Origin: Echinarachnius parma | Taxonomy: Eukaryota; Echinodermata; Echinoidea; Clypeasteroida; Echinarachniidae | Assembly: GCA_037951105.1 (NCBI GenBank) | Contig: JBAMJV010007701.1 | Span: 1 to 64,000, forward strand | Direction of reading: 5' to 3' | DNA: 64,000 nt | Shown: piece by piece, positions 21,905 through 34,696 of the stretch | Numbering within the stretch: the first letter of the stretch is position 1 | Layout: every line of letters starts with the position of its first letter | Made by a program: the position numbers and the translations under genes | The notes under the pieces: model-generated | Database searches by the model: none | What the model was told of the DNA's origin: nothing | The model's input: the letters and a program-made list of their open reading frames with translations, nothing else

Positions 21905-23690
21905 TTTTCTTACTGCCCATTATGCCTCCTGGCACATAGGGCAGCAAGAAAAGTCTTCCGATCCTGGGCCAGTCTCTGGATGGTTCCCCATGTGTGGTTC
22001 AGGTCTTTAATCTCCCCTTCCACAGTTCTTCACCAAGTGTTTTAGGACGTCCCCTCTTTCTTTTGCCTTCTGGTGTCCAGTGGAGGGCTGTTCGTGTGAT
22101 GTCATCTATGTTCTTTCTCATCACATGTCCGATCCATCTCCACCTTCTTCTCATGACGATGTTCTCCATGCTGTCTTGTCAAACGAAGCACTGTATTTCA
22201 AACGAAGCACTGTACGCTCAATGCCATCAAGACTTGATGGCATTGGGCGTACAGTGCTTCGTTTGAAATGGTGTTTGGCCAGAAAATGCGACATATTCTT
22301 CCCAGACTCTTTGTGTGGAAGACCGACAGCTTATTGAGGTCGTTTTTCGTCATTCTCCAACATTCAGAGCCGTACAGAAGAGTGGATAAGGACACAGCTC
22401 TGGTACAATTTTAGCTTGGTCTTGGTGCTGTACTGCTGTGATCTCCATACATTATTGAGCATTCTGAATGCATTTCTGGCTTTGTTAAGACGGTTCTGAA
22501 TGTCTTTACCTGCGCCTCCATCGTGCCTGACAGTGCTTCCCAAGTAAGTAAACTCCTCAATTATAGGTAGATCTTCCCCGTTTGCTTGTATTGGTAAAGG
22601 GTCCGGGATGTTCAGGGTCATCATCTCTGTTTTCTTCTGGCTGATCTTAAATCCAATTTGCTGGGCAAAGTCACTGAGTCTGGATGTTTTTTCTTGCATA
22701 TGCTGGTGGGTGTGTGAAAAAAGAGCGAGATCATCTGCAAAGTCGAGGTCCTCAAGTGTAGAAAAGAGGGTCCATCTTATGCCTTTTTTTGGTCTTCAGT
22801 TGCCTGTCTCATCACCCAGTGTATGGCGATATTGAAGAGTAGTGCTGACATGACACATCCTTGCCTAACTCCAGTCTTCACTTGGAACTTATGATTACTG
22901 TTTCCGACTCTGCATGAGAAATTAGTGTAAAAGCTCTTAATTACAAGAACTAGCTGCTCTGGTATCCCATATTTGCGTAATATTCTTCAAAGGCTGTCTC
23001 GGTGGATGCTATCGAATGCTTTTTCAAAGTCAACAAAATTAATATAAAGTTTCCTCTGCCATTCTGTGCATTGCTCTATGATATTACGTAGTGCAAATAT
23101 CTGGTAAGTGCACGCTCTTCCCTTCCGAAACCTGCCTGTTCCCTTCTGAGACTTTGGTCAACAGAATCTGTGATACGGGTAATAATTATCTTTGCCAGTA
23201 TTTTACTTGGTATTGAGAGTAGAGTGATCCCACGCCAGTTACTGCAGTTCTTTAGGGATCCCTTCTTTGGTAATTTTACAATAACTCCCTCTGACCAATC
23301 ATCAGGAACTATCTTCCTTTCCCATATAGCTGTGAAGAGTGGCAGAAGGATTTTTGCTGCTAATTCTGGGTCTGCCTTAAAAAGTTCTGCGTTGAGATTG
23401 TCAGAGCCAGGGGCTTTACCATTTGTTAAGGATTTAATTGCAGCTATTACTTCTTCTTTAGTTGGTGGTATGCTGCTGACATCCAAGTCATCCTCTGCCT
23501 CTTGTATATCAGCCTCTACTGTCGGTGGTGGTCTATTCAGCACCTCGCTAAAGTGCTCGGCCCATCTAGCTTCCTGTTCTGCTTCTGTTGTAAGAAGCCT
23601 CCCCTGCTTGTCTTCAATAGGTGAATTTGTGGTTCCTCTATACTTGCCGCTAATTATTTTGGTAATCTAATTATTTTGGTAATCAGAGTA
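21905..23690 (-). pseudogene. LINE inserted into the RTE element; RT nearly complete but frameshifted
   Basis: On the minus strand from 23690 downward it reads: [74 protein letters not shown] (motif A), TGVRQGCVMSALLFN (motif B), LEDLDFADDLALF (motif C, FADD intact), EEFTYLGSTVRHDGGAG, LLYGSECWRMT, and a tail RRRWRWIGHVMR ... KRKRGRP ... TWGTIQRLAQDRKTFLAAL before a stop near 21910. That is the RT plus C-terminal domain of a common invertebrate non-LTR family. It lacks its own endonuclease, so it is 5' truncated. At least four frameshifts or stops and one inverted duplication (22198-22265) inactivate it. The 3' end is A-rich (AAAAAAAGATAAAGAAG). Confidence 0.85.
22198..22265. repeat. Local inverted duplication of LINE coding sequence
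   Basis: About 34 bp of the LINE (AACGAAGCACTGTACGC and the following bases to CATCAAG) is present as an adjoining reverse complement, making a tight hairpin. A further partial direct copy (AACGAAGCACTGTATTTC) sits just before it at 22180. This is the footprint expected of template switching during repair or reverse transcription. Confidence 0.85.
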
Positions 23691-24290
23691 AGTCATTAAA
23701 GCCACTGAACAGCATTTGCTTGTCATTTCTGACCACTGAAGTAAGGAATATATCCAGTTCTTCATAGGATGTCTTTCACATCATCAGGGTTGGTCATTGT
23801 TGGAGCATAAGCATTTATCAGGGAAGCCATTCTCTCATTCTGTATCGTCATCAGGATATTGTCGATACATGTTAGTAGATCAATTTGCTAACGAGATAGC
23901 TCTTAACTACAAAGTCAGCTCCAGCTTCAAGTTGCTCTTGATTGCTACCCCGGCCACACCAGAAGAAATTGTATCCACGTTCTGTAAGGTATCCCTTGTC
24001 AGCCGAACGAGTTCAGAGCGAGTTGCAATACCTTGCGAGCTCTTTAACAACCAGAGCTGTTCTCTCGTCCGGTCTATCGGCAGTAGGTTTGTCCACATTA
24101 TATATACCAGTGGTGAGAGGTATTACCGTTCTTTTCTTTCCTTGGGTCAGCCTAAACCAGCCTGCCAAGCATGTTGCCCAGTGGGTGGCCGCTATTCGCA
24201 TGTTAACACATACGAGGAGCCAAAGGTGAGGGATGGGTACTATATTGTATGCAATGTCAAGCGACCTATCACAAGCGACAAGCAATTAAA
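23690..24290 (-). pseudogene. RTE-type LINE endonuclease, N-terminal half (5' part of split element)
   Basis: Minus-strand frames give DRPDERTALVVKELARY, then LADKGYLTERGYNFFWCGR, then a YAPTM-like stretch with TNPDDVKDIL and RNDKQMLFSGFND. They correspond to the first half of an APE-like endonuclease of an RTE-type LINE, where the active protein has SETR and GDFN motifs. Here the catalytic context is eroded by stops and frame changes. The protein homology resumes at 21890, downstream of the inserted LINE, so these are two halves of one element. Confidence 0.7.
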
Positions 24291-24299
24291 ATATGTAAA

Positions 24300-25179
24300 G
24301 AACCTCTTTCCATAAGCACCCCTATGCCTAGTCAAGCAAAGTCAAGGGAAATGTGTTTTTGTTTGTGCATGCCGTTTGTGATCAATGAACAATCTAGCAG
24401 AGAGGCTATAGTAATGTAGACTAAGACCGGCAAGCTATTGGCAGATCGCTGTGTGATGATATCAAATGATGATTGTCTTCTCTTGTTCCACCTCTATATT
24501 AAGGACAATAGTTTTTTTTACCTTGACCTACTAATCTCATTCTTACATTTGCTAGGATACTGTGTTAGTTTCAGATCATCCAAGCCAATTAAACCAAAAC
24601 AATGCATACAAATGCTGTAGATTATATAATCCGTTGTCTTAAAAGAGACTTCTGAAAAATCATGCTAAAACATCATCAAATCAATTCTGAACCATTTCAT
24701 CTACCCTTTCATAAGTCATGTGTAAACATTCAATGGTAAATTAATGTCATGTAACCGAATGCTCTTCCATACTATTTGGTATATTCAAATATTTGAGAAC
24801 CACTTAGGTTCCAAGTAAGTTTTTAAGATTTTGACAAAGTTTCTAGATCGATCCCTTAAATGGAGCTGTTTGGTTAATGTTATTTGTCGCCTAAAATGTT
24901 TTATACGCAAACTTTCGACATGATATTTTTAGTATGGTGTACACACTCCGCTGATGTCCACCATCTCTATTCACCATCCTTTAACATGTTGTACCAAATA
25001 TAGACACAACATACATACTCAGGACAGTCCATTTTGAAAGGGAGGTCTTGATGCATGACCTGTTTTTAATAATTACATCTACGTTATGTTGCTATGTACA
25101 CTCCCTTTCAATTAAGTAAAGACAATGTAACGTTTATGACTTTAAAAGTAAGCTGAGTATGTACAGTAATGCACGATTA
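24300..25179. other. AT-rich sequence, nothing identified
   Basis: No transposon ends, exons or repeats recognised between the LINE nest and the right inverted-repeat arm. Confidence 0.5.
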
Positions 25180-25252
25180 AGGCAGAAAAGTCATGAGGAA
25201 GGGCAACACCCATTGGATATAGGCCAAATGAATTGGTGCTAGGCTAGATAAT

Positions 25253-27049
25253 GTTGCTAGGCAACCGTCATACAAATCTGTATTGATAATCCACAGTATT
25301 ACATGTGTGCTGCACAAAGAAATGTTAAACTTATAACCCGAATATACAGCAAAAAGGTGCTCAGAAAGGTCAAATGATCCCCCTAATATAATGTCGAATG
25401 TGTGGTTGTCATGCAAAATGCTGTTGCCAGGCAACATGTCAGTATCGATGGATATTTGTATTGTTTAAAATGTGTATTAATAGTTATTTGAGTACTCAGA
25501 GTTATACAAGTCTATAATAAGAGCCGAACATTGCATTAAAGTGATTCAGGTAAAGTGTCAGATATTGCACAAAATGAAATTTGAGACTTCAATCCTATAT
25601 CAATATCATTGTAAAATACAATTGAAAGATTTGTGAAAGTTTGAAAGAAAACGAACACTGTTAACCTAGTGAAAAAAACGAATATTGAGTTCATATTTTA
25701 TCACCGAATACTGATGGCCTGTCATGGATTTGTAGCAGTTATACTTGTTATCAACCGTTGACGATATCCGCATGTTTACAGACTGTACAGAATTCGTGGA
25801 ATTTGCGCACTTTGGATCAAAGTTCAGTAGCGTCTTGAATGTTTCCCACGCGTGCTAGCTGGCTCGGACCAAAGACTGTTCTGGGACGTGTTTAGCTACA
25901 ACAATTCTACTTTTTTTGAAAAGCGTTGATCAACGCTTTTGAAATAATGATTTTCAATGATAATTATCTTCATACTAAAGGGACATTTGACAAAATCTAA
26001 CCCTACTTTATTCTTCTCTTACAATAAGCTAAACAACAAGGCAGAAGAGAAACGAGGAAGCTCCAAGTATTTTTCGTGGAGTTAGACACTTTACCTGGAT
26101 CACTTTAAAGTACAAAACAAGCCATCTATATATTGATATACATCGAAAGGTTAATTATCGAAAACCCCTTTGACCTTGAAACATTACCGTCATCGTTAAA
26201 GCTGTTCTCAGACAAAGCCACACCTGTAGTGTTTATTTATATTAAAAATCGGGAATATTGCTCATGTTAATTCCGAGAAATTTGATTTAGGAGTGTTGAG
26301 TACTGGATATAGAACTGTGGAGCTTGTTAATGGGCCTTAATGTAGGACAATACAGCAATAAATGTGCCTAGGAAAGGCAAAATAACCCTCTGAATATATG
26401 TTAGATGTATAGTTGCTAGGGAAAATAGTGTTGCTAGGCAACATGACGGTATCCATGGAGAATCTGAAGTATTTCAAATGTTTGTGTAACCAATGTTAAC
26501 CGAGTTCTCAAAGTAATACAGGCCTTTATAACATTTCTAAGGCAAACAAAACTGCTAAATATAGGTCATATATGTGGTTGCTAGGTAAAAGTCGTTGCTA
26601 TGTAACATAATTGTCTCCATGGATAATCATATGTACTATTTGTTTTGCACTATCAAGGTTATTAATTGTATGTCTTGTATATTCATACTTTTAAAACTTA
26701 ACTTGCATATTTGTAAACGTCTACAAGTTATATTGTTTTAATTTGTTCTTCTTTTTTTTCTTTTTTTTCCTAATTGTGCAGGAATGTACAGCAAAATGGC
26801 ATTTTCATGAAAATGGTGGTTTGGTTTGGTATATCCTAACAAACACCTATATCATAAATTATTGTTGAAATGCTTTTTTTTCTTTTATTGTTTCACTTTA
26901 GAATCAATATGAAGTCTATCAAAGTGAAATTTATGGTTCTGATAATTTTTTATTCCGTTCTGAAAAGAAAATCACCTTGAAAAAAGAAAATGGCAAGCGT
27001 ATATGCAAGGTTAAACTGGTTGCTAGGAAAAATTATGTTGCTAGGCAAC
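25253..27049. repeat. ~170 bp satellite with X-box-like palindromes, right arm
   Basis: GTTGCTAGGCAAC at 25253, 26430 and 27037, GTTGCCAGGCAAC at 25423, and a decayed GTTGCTATGTAAC at 26594, each followed by ATGGATA-like sequence. Spacing is 170 bp (25253 to 25423) and 164 bp (26430 to 26594); larger gaps hold MITE A and unrelated sequence. Mirror image of the left-arm satellite. Confidence 0.8.
25536..26108 (+). mobile_element. MITE family A, copy 2 (full length)
   Basis: 573 bp from TTAAAGTGATTCAGGTAAAG to CTTTACCTGGATCACTTTAA, lying inside the right arm with TTAA at both edges. It provides the uninterrupted reference for copy 3, which is split by a 5.4 kb insertion. No coding capacity. 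Confidence 0.9.
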
Positions 27050-28469
27050 ACAATTTTATTAATATTTACTTACAACTTATATCAGACTGTATGGAATGAT
27101 TTTGTCATTTCATTATTAGTGTTTAAATCATTGGAAACATACATTTACTTTTTTAAAATATTAAATAATTGGTAAGTTACTATTTTTTTCTAAATATCAC
27201 TTGTGTTTCATGTGAAAAGGGGCATGTGTCATATAATTGGCGTTGCCATGGTTACGAGCAACTATTTTAATGGGGGTTTAGCATTTATCGGAAGCTGGGT
27301 TCATGACCTTTCCTCTGATACCAACTTTTCCATGCCCGTCCGGGGGTGCAGCCAAATCCTAAAATAAGGCTCTTTCTGGACTTGGCTCATGGACTATAAG
27401 GGGTAATGAGAGTTTGCATGAATTTCATACAAATATTTATGATGTATGCAGTAAGGATTTTGTTATTGACCTTGAGGTGAACCTTAAGTGACCTTAATAT
27501 GTATAGGTCACTCATGATCTTTAAGGAGTTTAAAACTGATATCATACGTATCGTCATTCCCTACAAAATAAAAGCCTTTCAAGACTGGATGACGAGAATA
27601 TAGTCCGGTTTCATTAAAAATACAGTTTTCTGTACATTGACATCGTTATCATATATCCGCGTTTCCATGGCAACGGGTAGACTGTCCGATGTCACGTGGT
27701 GGAATTGAACTCTGGAGGCCATGTGCGTTCCTCCATTACAAATGTGTAATAGTATAGCTCAGAAAACCGACTACAGAGAAATAACAAGCCAAAAATCCAC
27801 TAAAGTTCTAATTTGTGACAGTAGTATACAATTAGGGGTTAATTAGCGGTGATCCTTGGGACCTAAAAACGGTACCCTCACCTGAAAACATGTTCTAACA
27901 GAAATACAGTCCTTAAATGTCTGAGTATATGAAAAATCAGTAGTATTTCTCATGTAAGTTTCGAGAAATATGATTTAGGAGTATGGAGTATCAGAAATAG
28001 CTCGCTAGTGAGTCAGTTTAAACATGTATCACGTGATTGGCGTTGCCATGGTTACGAGCAAATATTTGTTTGGGGGGTCAGCATTTCTTGGTAGCTGGGT
28101 TCATAACCTATCCTCTGATACCACAATTCCCGTGCCCGTCGGGGGGTGCTACGGATTTCATTTTTTTCAGGCCTCGGCTCATGGACTAATAACACTGAGT
28201 GCCTATTGCCAAACAAATTCATTCGGATGGCCATATCTCAGCCGATACTTAACATATTCAATTGATTTTCGGTAATTGGACATTATTTTTGACGCTTTTT
28301 CGGAAAATGAAAATCAAATTTGAACATTCTAAAAAAAGATGTTTATGACGTCATTGATGACATCACACTTCACCACTCTATTGCGGTGACCTATTGAAAT
28401 TGTATCCATGGCAACGATGCATTGTTTGGTAGACAATGATTTCTCATGAATACTCCTGGTAAGCCTCTA

Positions 28470-30149
28470 GATATTTCTGCTTTTCATCAAAAGTTATGTA
28501 TTCTCATTACACACCCTCACCATTGAAAGGGAGGTATTCAACCGACATAGTTGTATTGTCATGATTGGGATCGGCATCCTCATGACAACGAAGGGTGGGG
28601 GGGGGGGGGGGGAGGGGTCTCGGCTCTTGCGCTCTTGGGCCCAAGATTCTCCTTCATGTCCCACAGTTATTTTTGTTGTTGTTTTTCTACCTTGTTTTCC
28701 GCGGTAATTTATATTTGGCCCCTTTGTGGTCTTTGTATGATCTAAAAGCCCAAAGCTTGCGCCACGTCCTATGTTTATATTTTGCAACATTTGTCTTTGA
28801 TATGGCTCCATACTCAGGCTAATTTCATATAAGCTTGGTGCACAAATATGGTAGCCCACAGCTAGCATGCTCATCGGGGAGTAGAGGATGTGTACAATGC
28901 GGGTCTGACGCTTAGAGGCTATTAGGCGCTATATAAATACGAACTACTATGATTATTTATTATTATTAAATAATATTGTTATAATTATCAATATTACTAT
29001 TATTATTAGGAGAAGTAGTAGTAATCCATAATTTGTGCATCAAGACCATATCAATATAAGAGCAGAGAGATATTAACGCTCATCCTTAAATTGCGGAACA
29101 TTTTGTGAGTGTTTATATTGTATATCCGCAGTGAGTCTGCGGTGATGTATTACATACTTTGGCAAAATCCGCCTTTCATATGTGCACGTGACCATATCGT
29201 AAGCTGTTGCAGGTCGTCGCAAGTCCGTGTGACCACTTCATTAACAACTGACTTGATAACTTAGCACACTGCATGCAACTCCCTATTTAACCTACTTTCA
29301 ATGTGCAATGTAGTGTCGCCTAAACCTAACATTATACCAGGCATATTATAAACGACATGGGAACATCTTTACAGTGTATTGTTACATGTATGTGTGTTAT
29401 TGTCGTCGATACCAATGGAACGTGTATTATAACGTGCGTTTCTGTGTGTGTCGCCGTGGAACCAGCGTATGTCGTACTTTAGTATCGACTAATCAAGAGC
29501 CGAATTATCCAGATACTGAGTAACCTCAAGCCATATTTTTTTCAGAAGTAAAACATACAAATATTTCATTAATTTATTGAAGAAGTAAGGGTTCAATTGA
29601 GTTGATATTTCTTACACATTTCACTAACATCATTCCCCAGCTACATGCACATTTAAAGAAAGATATGCGGTGTTTGCAAATGTGTTACACAACCTTTAAT
29701 ACAATAAACTAACCAAATAAACATAAATATCAACAAACTATAAAACAAAAATTTAGTCGAAGTTTTGTTATATTTGTTAAACTGTTTTGATGTTTTATCT
29801 TTGTCATTTTCATTTCTCGAACTCAAGTTCCGCCATCCACAGTTAAGCAGCTATGATTTTTGTTTAGACTTTCTATGTTGTATTATCAATTTTGTTTTAC
29901 CATTTATCTTTCTCTCTTCCTTTTTTCTCTAACTCCCATTTCGCCATCCGACGGTGTGCATCAATGCTTGATCCCGGCCAGTAGAGAGGCGAGACTCACC
30001 AGAAAAAGTCAACCAGAAGTACTTCCCGATCACGTTTCCTGTACGAAAAATGGAATAACTATCGGATAGCACACTTTTCATTCTGTGAGTGCCAAATTAA
30101 ATTGACGGAATCAAAGTACCCCCGTTCGTTAGACAAGTTTGCATTAAGG
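28470..30149. other. No supported gene; G tract and AT-rich sequence
   Basis: Contains a G-rich tract at 28595-28617 and TTA-type AT-rich runs near 28950-29010. No exon or transposon end recognised. Confidence 0.5.
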
Positions 30150-30328
30150 TCGAGGTTGTTGCAATAATGTATGGTGATACTACATACAACATGAGCCGTC
30201 TGCAGTCGAGGTTGTCGAGATACTGTCAATTATATGGTAATACTGCAGGCAATCTGAGCCGTCTGCAGTCGAGGTCGTCGCAATAATGTATGGTGATACT
30301 ACATGCAACATGAGCTGTCTGCAGTATT
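30150..30328. repeat. Three-copy ~60 bp tandem repeat
   Basis: Units begin CGAGGTTGTTGCAATAATG at 30151, CGAGGTTGTCGAGATAC at 30207 and CGAGGTCGTCGCAATAATG at 30270, each ending GAGC(C/T)GTCTGCAGT. Spacing is 56 and 63 bp. It directly precedes the LINE and might be a LINE 5' monomer array, though this is inference. Confidence 0.8.
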
Positions 30329-30329
30329 G

Positions 30330-33300
30330 TATTCGGTGGATGAAGTGTCTTATGATGAATTAGAATTAGACAAATGTAACTTTGAAAATTATATATGTTC
30401 TATAGATGATCAGTTATTTTTAATACATTATTAATGATGATAAGAGGTGAGACAATATCATATTCAAGTATGAAAAGAAAAAGGTTTATGAACAATGAAA
30501 CTAAATTAGAAAAGGAAATTAGTGATTTAGAAAATAAGATTATTTACGTTATAGATAATAAAGATATTATTGAAGAATTGGAAGAAAACAAAATAGCTTG
30601 GAAGATTTAAGAAAACAAAAAGTCGATGACGCAATTCTTCGTACAAAGTTAGAATGGATGGAATTTGGTGAAAAACCCTCAAACTTCTTTTTGAATTTAG
30701 AAAAACAAAATCGTATTAATAGACAAATTAAAACACTGAATGATGATCAAGGTAATACAATTCAAAATACAAATGTTTCACTTGGAGTACATCGGTTTTA
30801 CTCTAAATTATGTAAAAGTAAACCTGTATCCGATTTTGATTGGGACCTTTTTCAATCAAGAATCATCCCGAAATTGAATGCGCAGACGAAAGATTCTTTA
30901 GAAGGTCCTTTAACAATTGACGAGGTTTTCCAAGCTATTAAAAATATGAAAAATAATAAATCACCAGGAATGGATGGTTTTATGGTTGAATTTTTGATTT
31001 TTGGGGGGGACAGTATAAAGTATTTTTTACTGCGATCATTGAATTATGCATATTTTAATGGTCATATGACTGAAGCGCTTAACATGGGGGTGATTACATT
31101 AATACCAAAAGGAAATCAAGATAGAAAATTGTTATCAAACTGGAGACCTATTTCTTTGTTAAATGTTATATTCAAAATAGCTTCATCTTGTATTGCAAAC
31201 TTGATTAAACAAATATTACCTTTCGTGATTAATGAAAGTCAAAAGGGGTTTATGTCTGGACGATTTATTGGGGAAAATATACGTCTTTTGTATGATTTGT
31301 ATGATTTAAATGATATTCCTGGACTTTTGTTGATAATAGATTTTGAAAAAGCTTTCGACTCAATATCACACGACTTTATATTTCAGGCCCTGGCTTTTTT
31401 TTTATTTCGGTGATTCCATAAAATCATGGATCAAACTCTTTTATGAGAATGCCTCGTCATGCGCTTTAGTCAATGGTCATATGACAAAGAGATTTAATAT
31501 AGAAAGAGGATGTCGTCAAGGTGACCCTCTGTCTCCATACATTTGTATTTTATGTGCAGAAATACTAAGTTTAATGGTAAAAATATAATGGTATTAATGG
31601 GATAAAAATAGCTAATGTTCAGCACAAAATAATTCAGTATGCTGATGATACTTTAATAACGTTAAATGGTACAGAGGACGATTTGGAGAAAACGATAGAA
31701 GTTTTAAATACTTTTGAAGCTGCATCAGGGTTGAGTATAAATAAACACAAAACTAAAGTAATGTGTATAGGGAGATATAACGAAAGGAAAGATTCTTTGT
31801 GTACGGAAGAAAATTTTGATTGGGTTTTTGATGGTTATTTTAAATATTTAGGCATCGATTTCTCGGGTGACTTGCACGATATGGTTGATCATAATTTGTA
31901 TACACAAATTGTACATATTAACTCTCAAATGACTCTCTGGTTGAAAAGATCGTTAACAGTGTTTGGTAGAATAATAGTTGTAAAATCCTTATTAGTATCA
32001 AAGTTAAATAATTTATTTTTTATCATTACTGAACCCCTCTGATGAAATTATGAAAATATTACAAAAGTAATTTTTTGAATTTATTTGGAATCATAAACCT
32101 GACAAAATCAGTAGGAAACAAATGATACAACCCTATCATTTGGGAGGAGCCAAAATGATAGATATATATTTACATGTTCATTCATTGAAAATATCATGGA
32201 TGAGAAGATACTTTTTTGGTAATATAGATTCTTTTATTGATAATTTAATTAATACATTTATGCCCTAAAATTGTCAATTGAACCCTTCTTTTAGTGATGT
32301 TCACTTTTTAAGAATGTCAATAGGTGCAACTAACCCGTTTTGGAAAAATGTTTTTTTGGCTTATAGTATTTTACAGTCTAAAAGTTTTCGCGATATATCT
32401 TGTCAGCCTCTATGGTTTAATAGTCATATTCAGGTGAATAACGTGTGTGTATTTTATAGGTCTTGGTACGAAAATGGTATAATATGTATTAACGATTTGT
32501 TAGATGAAGATGGAACTTTTTTGTCACTCAATGAATTTAAATTGAAATATAAAATTACAGTTACTTTTCTGCAATACCTTGGCCTATGTGAAGCTATTAA
32601 ATGTGGTTTCAATAACCGTTGTGGTATTTTTGTGATAATGGAAAAGCCTTAGATTAGATTAGATTTAATTTCCCTTATTTGTCAATTTCGAAAAGGATGC
32701 TCGCCTATATATGCTTTATTATTACAACATAAAAGGAAAGAATGTAAAAGCTATAAAAAATGGAAAAGGTTTTTTAACATTGATGAATCCATATGGCAGA
32801 ATAATTGTGCTCTTGTATTTTATTGTTCTATTAATGTTAATTTACGTTGGTTTCAATTTACAATATTATAAATAATTTTGTTTACAAACGACATATTGTT
32901 TAAATTGAACATGGTTGAAACTGAATTATGTTCCTTTTGTAATGCTCATACTGAAACAATTACTCATTTATTTTGTGATTGTCAATTTGTTAAAATGATA
33001 TGGGCAAAATTAGAAAGATGGATTAACATAAGTGCTGGTTGTAACATACATTTTACAAATGAAAATATATTGTTTGGATTAAGAGGTTTAAATAATAGAG
33101 CAATAAACTATTTAGGGCAATTCCACGCCAAATGAGCCAAAAGTGAAAAAATCAAATGAGGATTATTTCTGATCTTGTTTATTTGTTCTGGATTATTTTT
33201 TCATAAATCATGATCACATAATGATCTCTTTCAGTTTACATGATTTAAAAATATATTTGGCGTCTCCTGATAGGAGAAACAGACACCATACATGAACCCA

Positions 33301-34086
33301 TACACATGGGACTACACAGTGCCTATTTCTAGATTGTCTTCATTTTTTGCATTCCTTTCTATTATTTTTCTGTTTTAAGGTACCAAATTGGATGATTGGA
33401 TATCACAATATGTGTTCACATTAAAATTTCAGTTTTTTGAGAGCCCTAAAGTATATTTTTAATGAATCAAAAACTCTGTCCTTCCGTTACTGTCCTTCCG
33501 TTACCGAACAGTGAAGCAAATAACTTCTTGTAATTAATATACCAATAGACATATTTTTTTCAAATAAATGTTGTAATACTCTTTGAACATTAGGGAATGG
33601 AATATGAGCCAATATAACATGATAGCATTTGAAACTTCACAGAGAATGGATCATAACTAAAGAACTTGAAAATCCATGTCCATTTTGCCGTCCTTCCGTT
33701 ACCGGCCTCATTAGTGTCCATATCTAATAAACGTAATGTAAAAAAAAAAAAAAAAAATAGGAAATCAAAGGTGTCCCACAAAGAGTCTCAGAAATGTTAT
33801 TTATAATGATGAATCATAAGCAGGATCCTGGAATTATTTGATTAAATTTCAAAAATTGCGTCTGAATGTCCTTCCGTTACCGTGGAATTGCCCTTTATTG
33901 TTCGTTAGTAAGCAAATAATATTTCGAAGTAAACTAGTGAATAAAATACCTGTATTTTCTCATTTTAAATCAGCTTCAATTTCATATTATAAAAATGAAA
34001 AATATATATTTAGTTTGAAAGGTCATGGTAAATACTTTGATAAAAAATGGTTCTCCTTGAGAAGTATGTTTTCTGATATTGTTTAA
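30330..34086 (+). pseudogene. Tx1/L1-like LINE, RT to zinc-finger end (split by a MITE)
   Basis: Plus-strand protein pieces cover most of ORF2 after the endonuclease: [82 protein letters not shown] (motif A), [14 protein letters not shown] (motif B), QYADDTLITL (motif C, catalytic YADD intact), FKYLGIDFSG, then a zf-RVT-like CSFCNAHTETITHLFCDC at about 32930-32985 and a tail KKWFSLRSMF. The order and wording are those of Tx1/L1-group elements. A frameshift in a T run near 31395, a stop at 31586 and several later stops kill it. The MITE at 33115-33893 interrupts the C-terminal part; removing it plus one TTTA restores the frame. The endonuclease is absent (5' truncation). Confidence 0.9.
33115..33893. 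mobile_element. MITE family O inside the Tx1-like LINE
   Basis: GGGCAATTCCACG at 33115 mirrors CGTGGAATTGCCC ending at 33893, flanked by TTTA on both sides. The LINE frame reads through ...NYL and resumes LFVSKQIIF once the element and one TTTA are removed, which proves the boundaries. The word GTCCTTCCGTTAC occurs four times inside (two near 33480, 33690, 33868), the last abutting the right end. An A tract lies at 33739-33757. No transposase. Confidence 0.93.
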
Positions 34087-34089
34087 TTA

Positions 34090-34696
34090 GTTACATTTAT
34101 ACAAAGAAACTATACGACGGTTCATTTATAGTTCATTTATTGTTATTGTTGTGTTGTTATTATCATATGCTTGTAAATGTCATGCTATGTTTAATTTTGT
34201 TTTACTTATACCAATAATACTTATACCAAATGTGGAGGGGGAAAAAAAGAAAAAAGTTTGCATTAATGTAACAATCCCCCGTTCATTTAAAGTGGGTAGA
34301 AAGAATACTAATGAATCTGGAACTTAATTATTCACACTAAGCAATATTTTCGCCAATAAATAACTATATTTTCCTATTAATTTGATGAATTTTTAGTCTA
34401 CTTTATTGGTATTTTTGTGCACAATTCACGCTTTCAGACCATTCTTAATAAAACCACACAATGACCATTAACAATAAAGAGGTGGTATAAGCCACGATCT
34501 CGAATTTTTACCCGTTATAAGGCCCTTTTAAATGTACATGTTAGCATGTTAGGTGAGAAAATTGTGTTTTTAATTGAATTAGGTGAACAAGAGGATTAAT
34601 AAGAGAGAGCGCGAGCATAATCCGTTAATATAGGTTGCCCCGTCCATTGTTACAGTTTTGTCATTCATTTTTGTTTTAACTTGTGCTTCAATTTCG
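34090..34696. other. LINE 3' flank, no gene
   Basis: AT-rich sequence after the LINE stop. The tail near 34210-34260 contains a repeated ACTTATACCAA-type word and a purine-rich tract that might be the LINE 3' end. Confidence 0.4.

Larger units (their letters stand above)
25180..28360. repeat. Large inverted repeat, right arm
   Basis: Reverse-complement counterpart of 17375-20130. It is longer because it contains MITE A copy 2 (25536-26108), extra sequence at 27400-28020, and a second copy (28020-28190) of the block with GTTGCCATGGTTACGAGCAA already present at 27240-27400. The outer part ends near the ATGACGTCAT stretch at about 28346. A direct repeat of 16690-16800 follows at 28375-28460. 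Confidence 0.8.
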
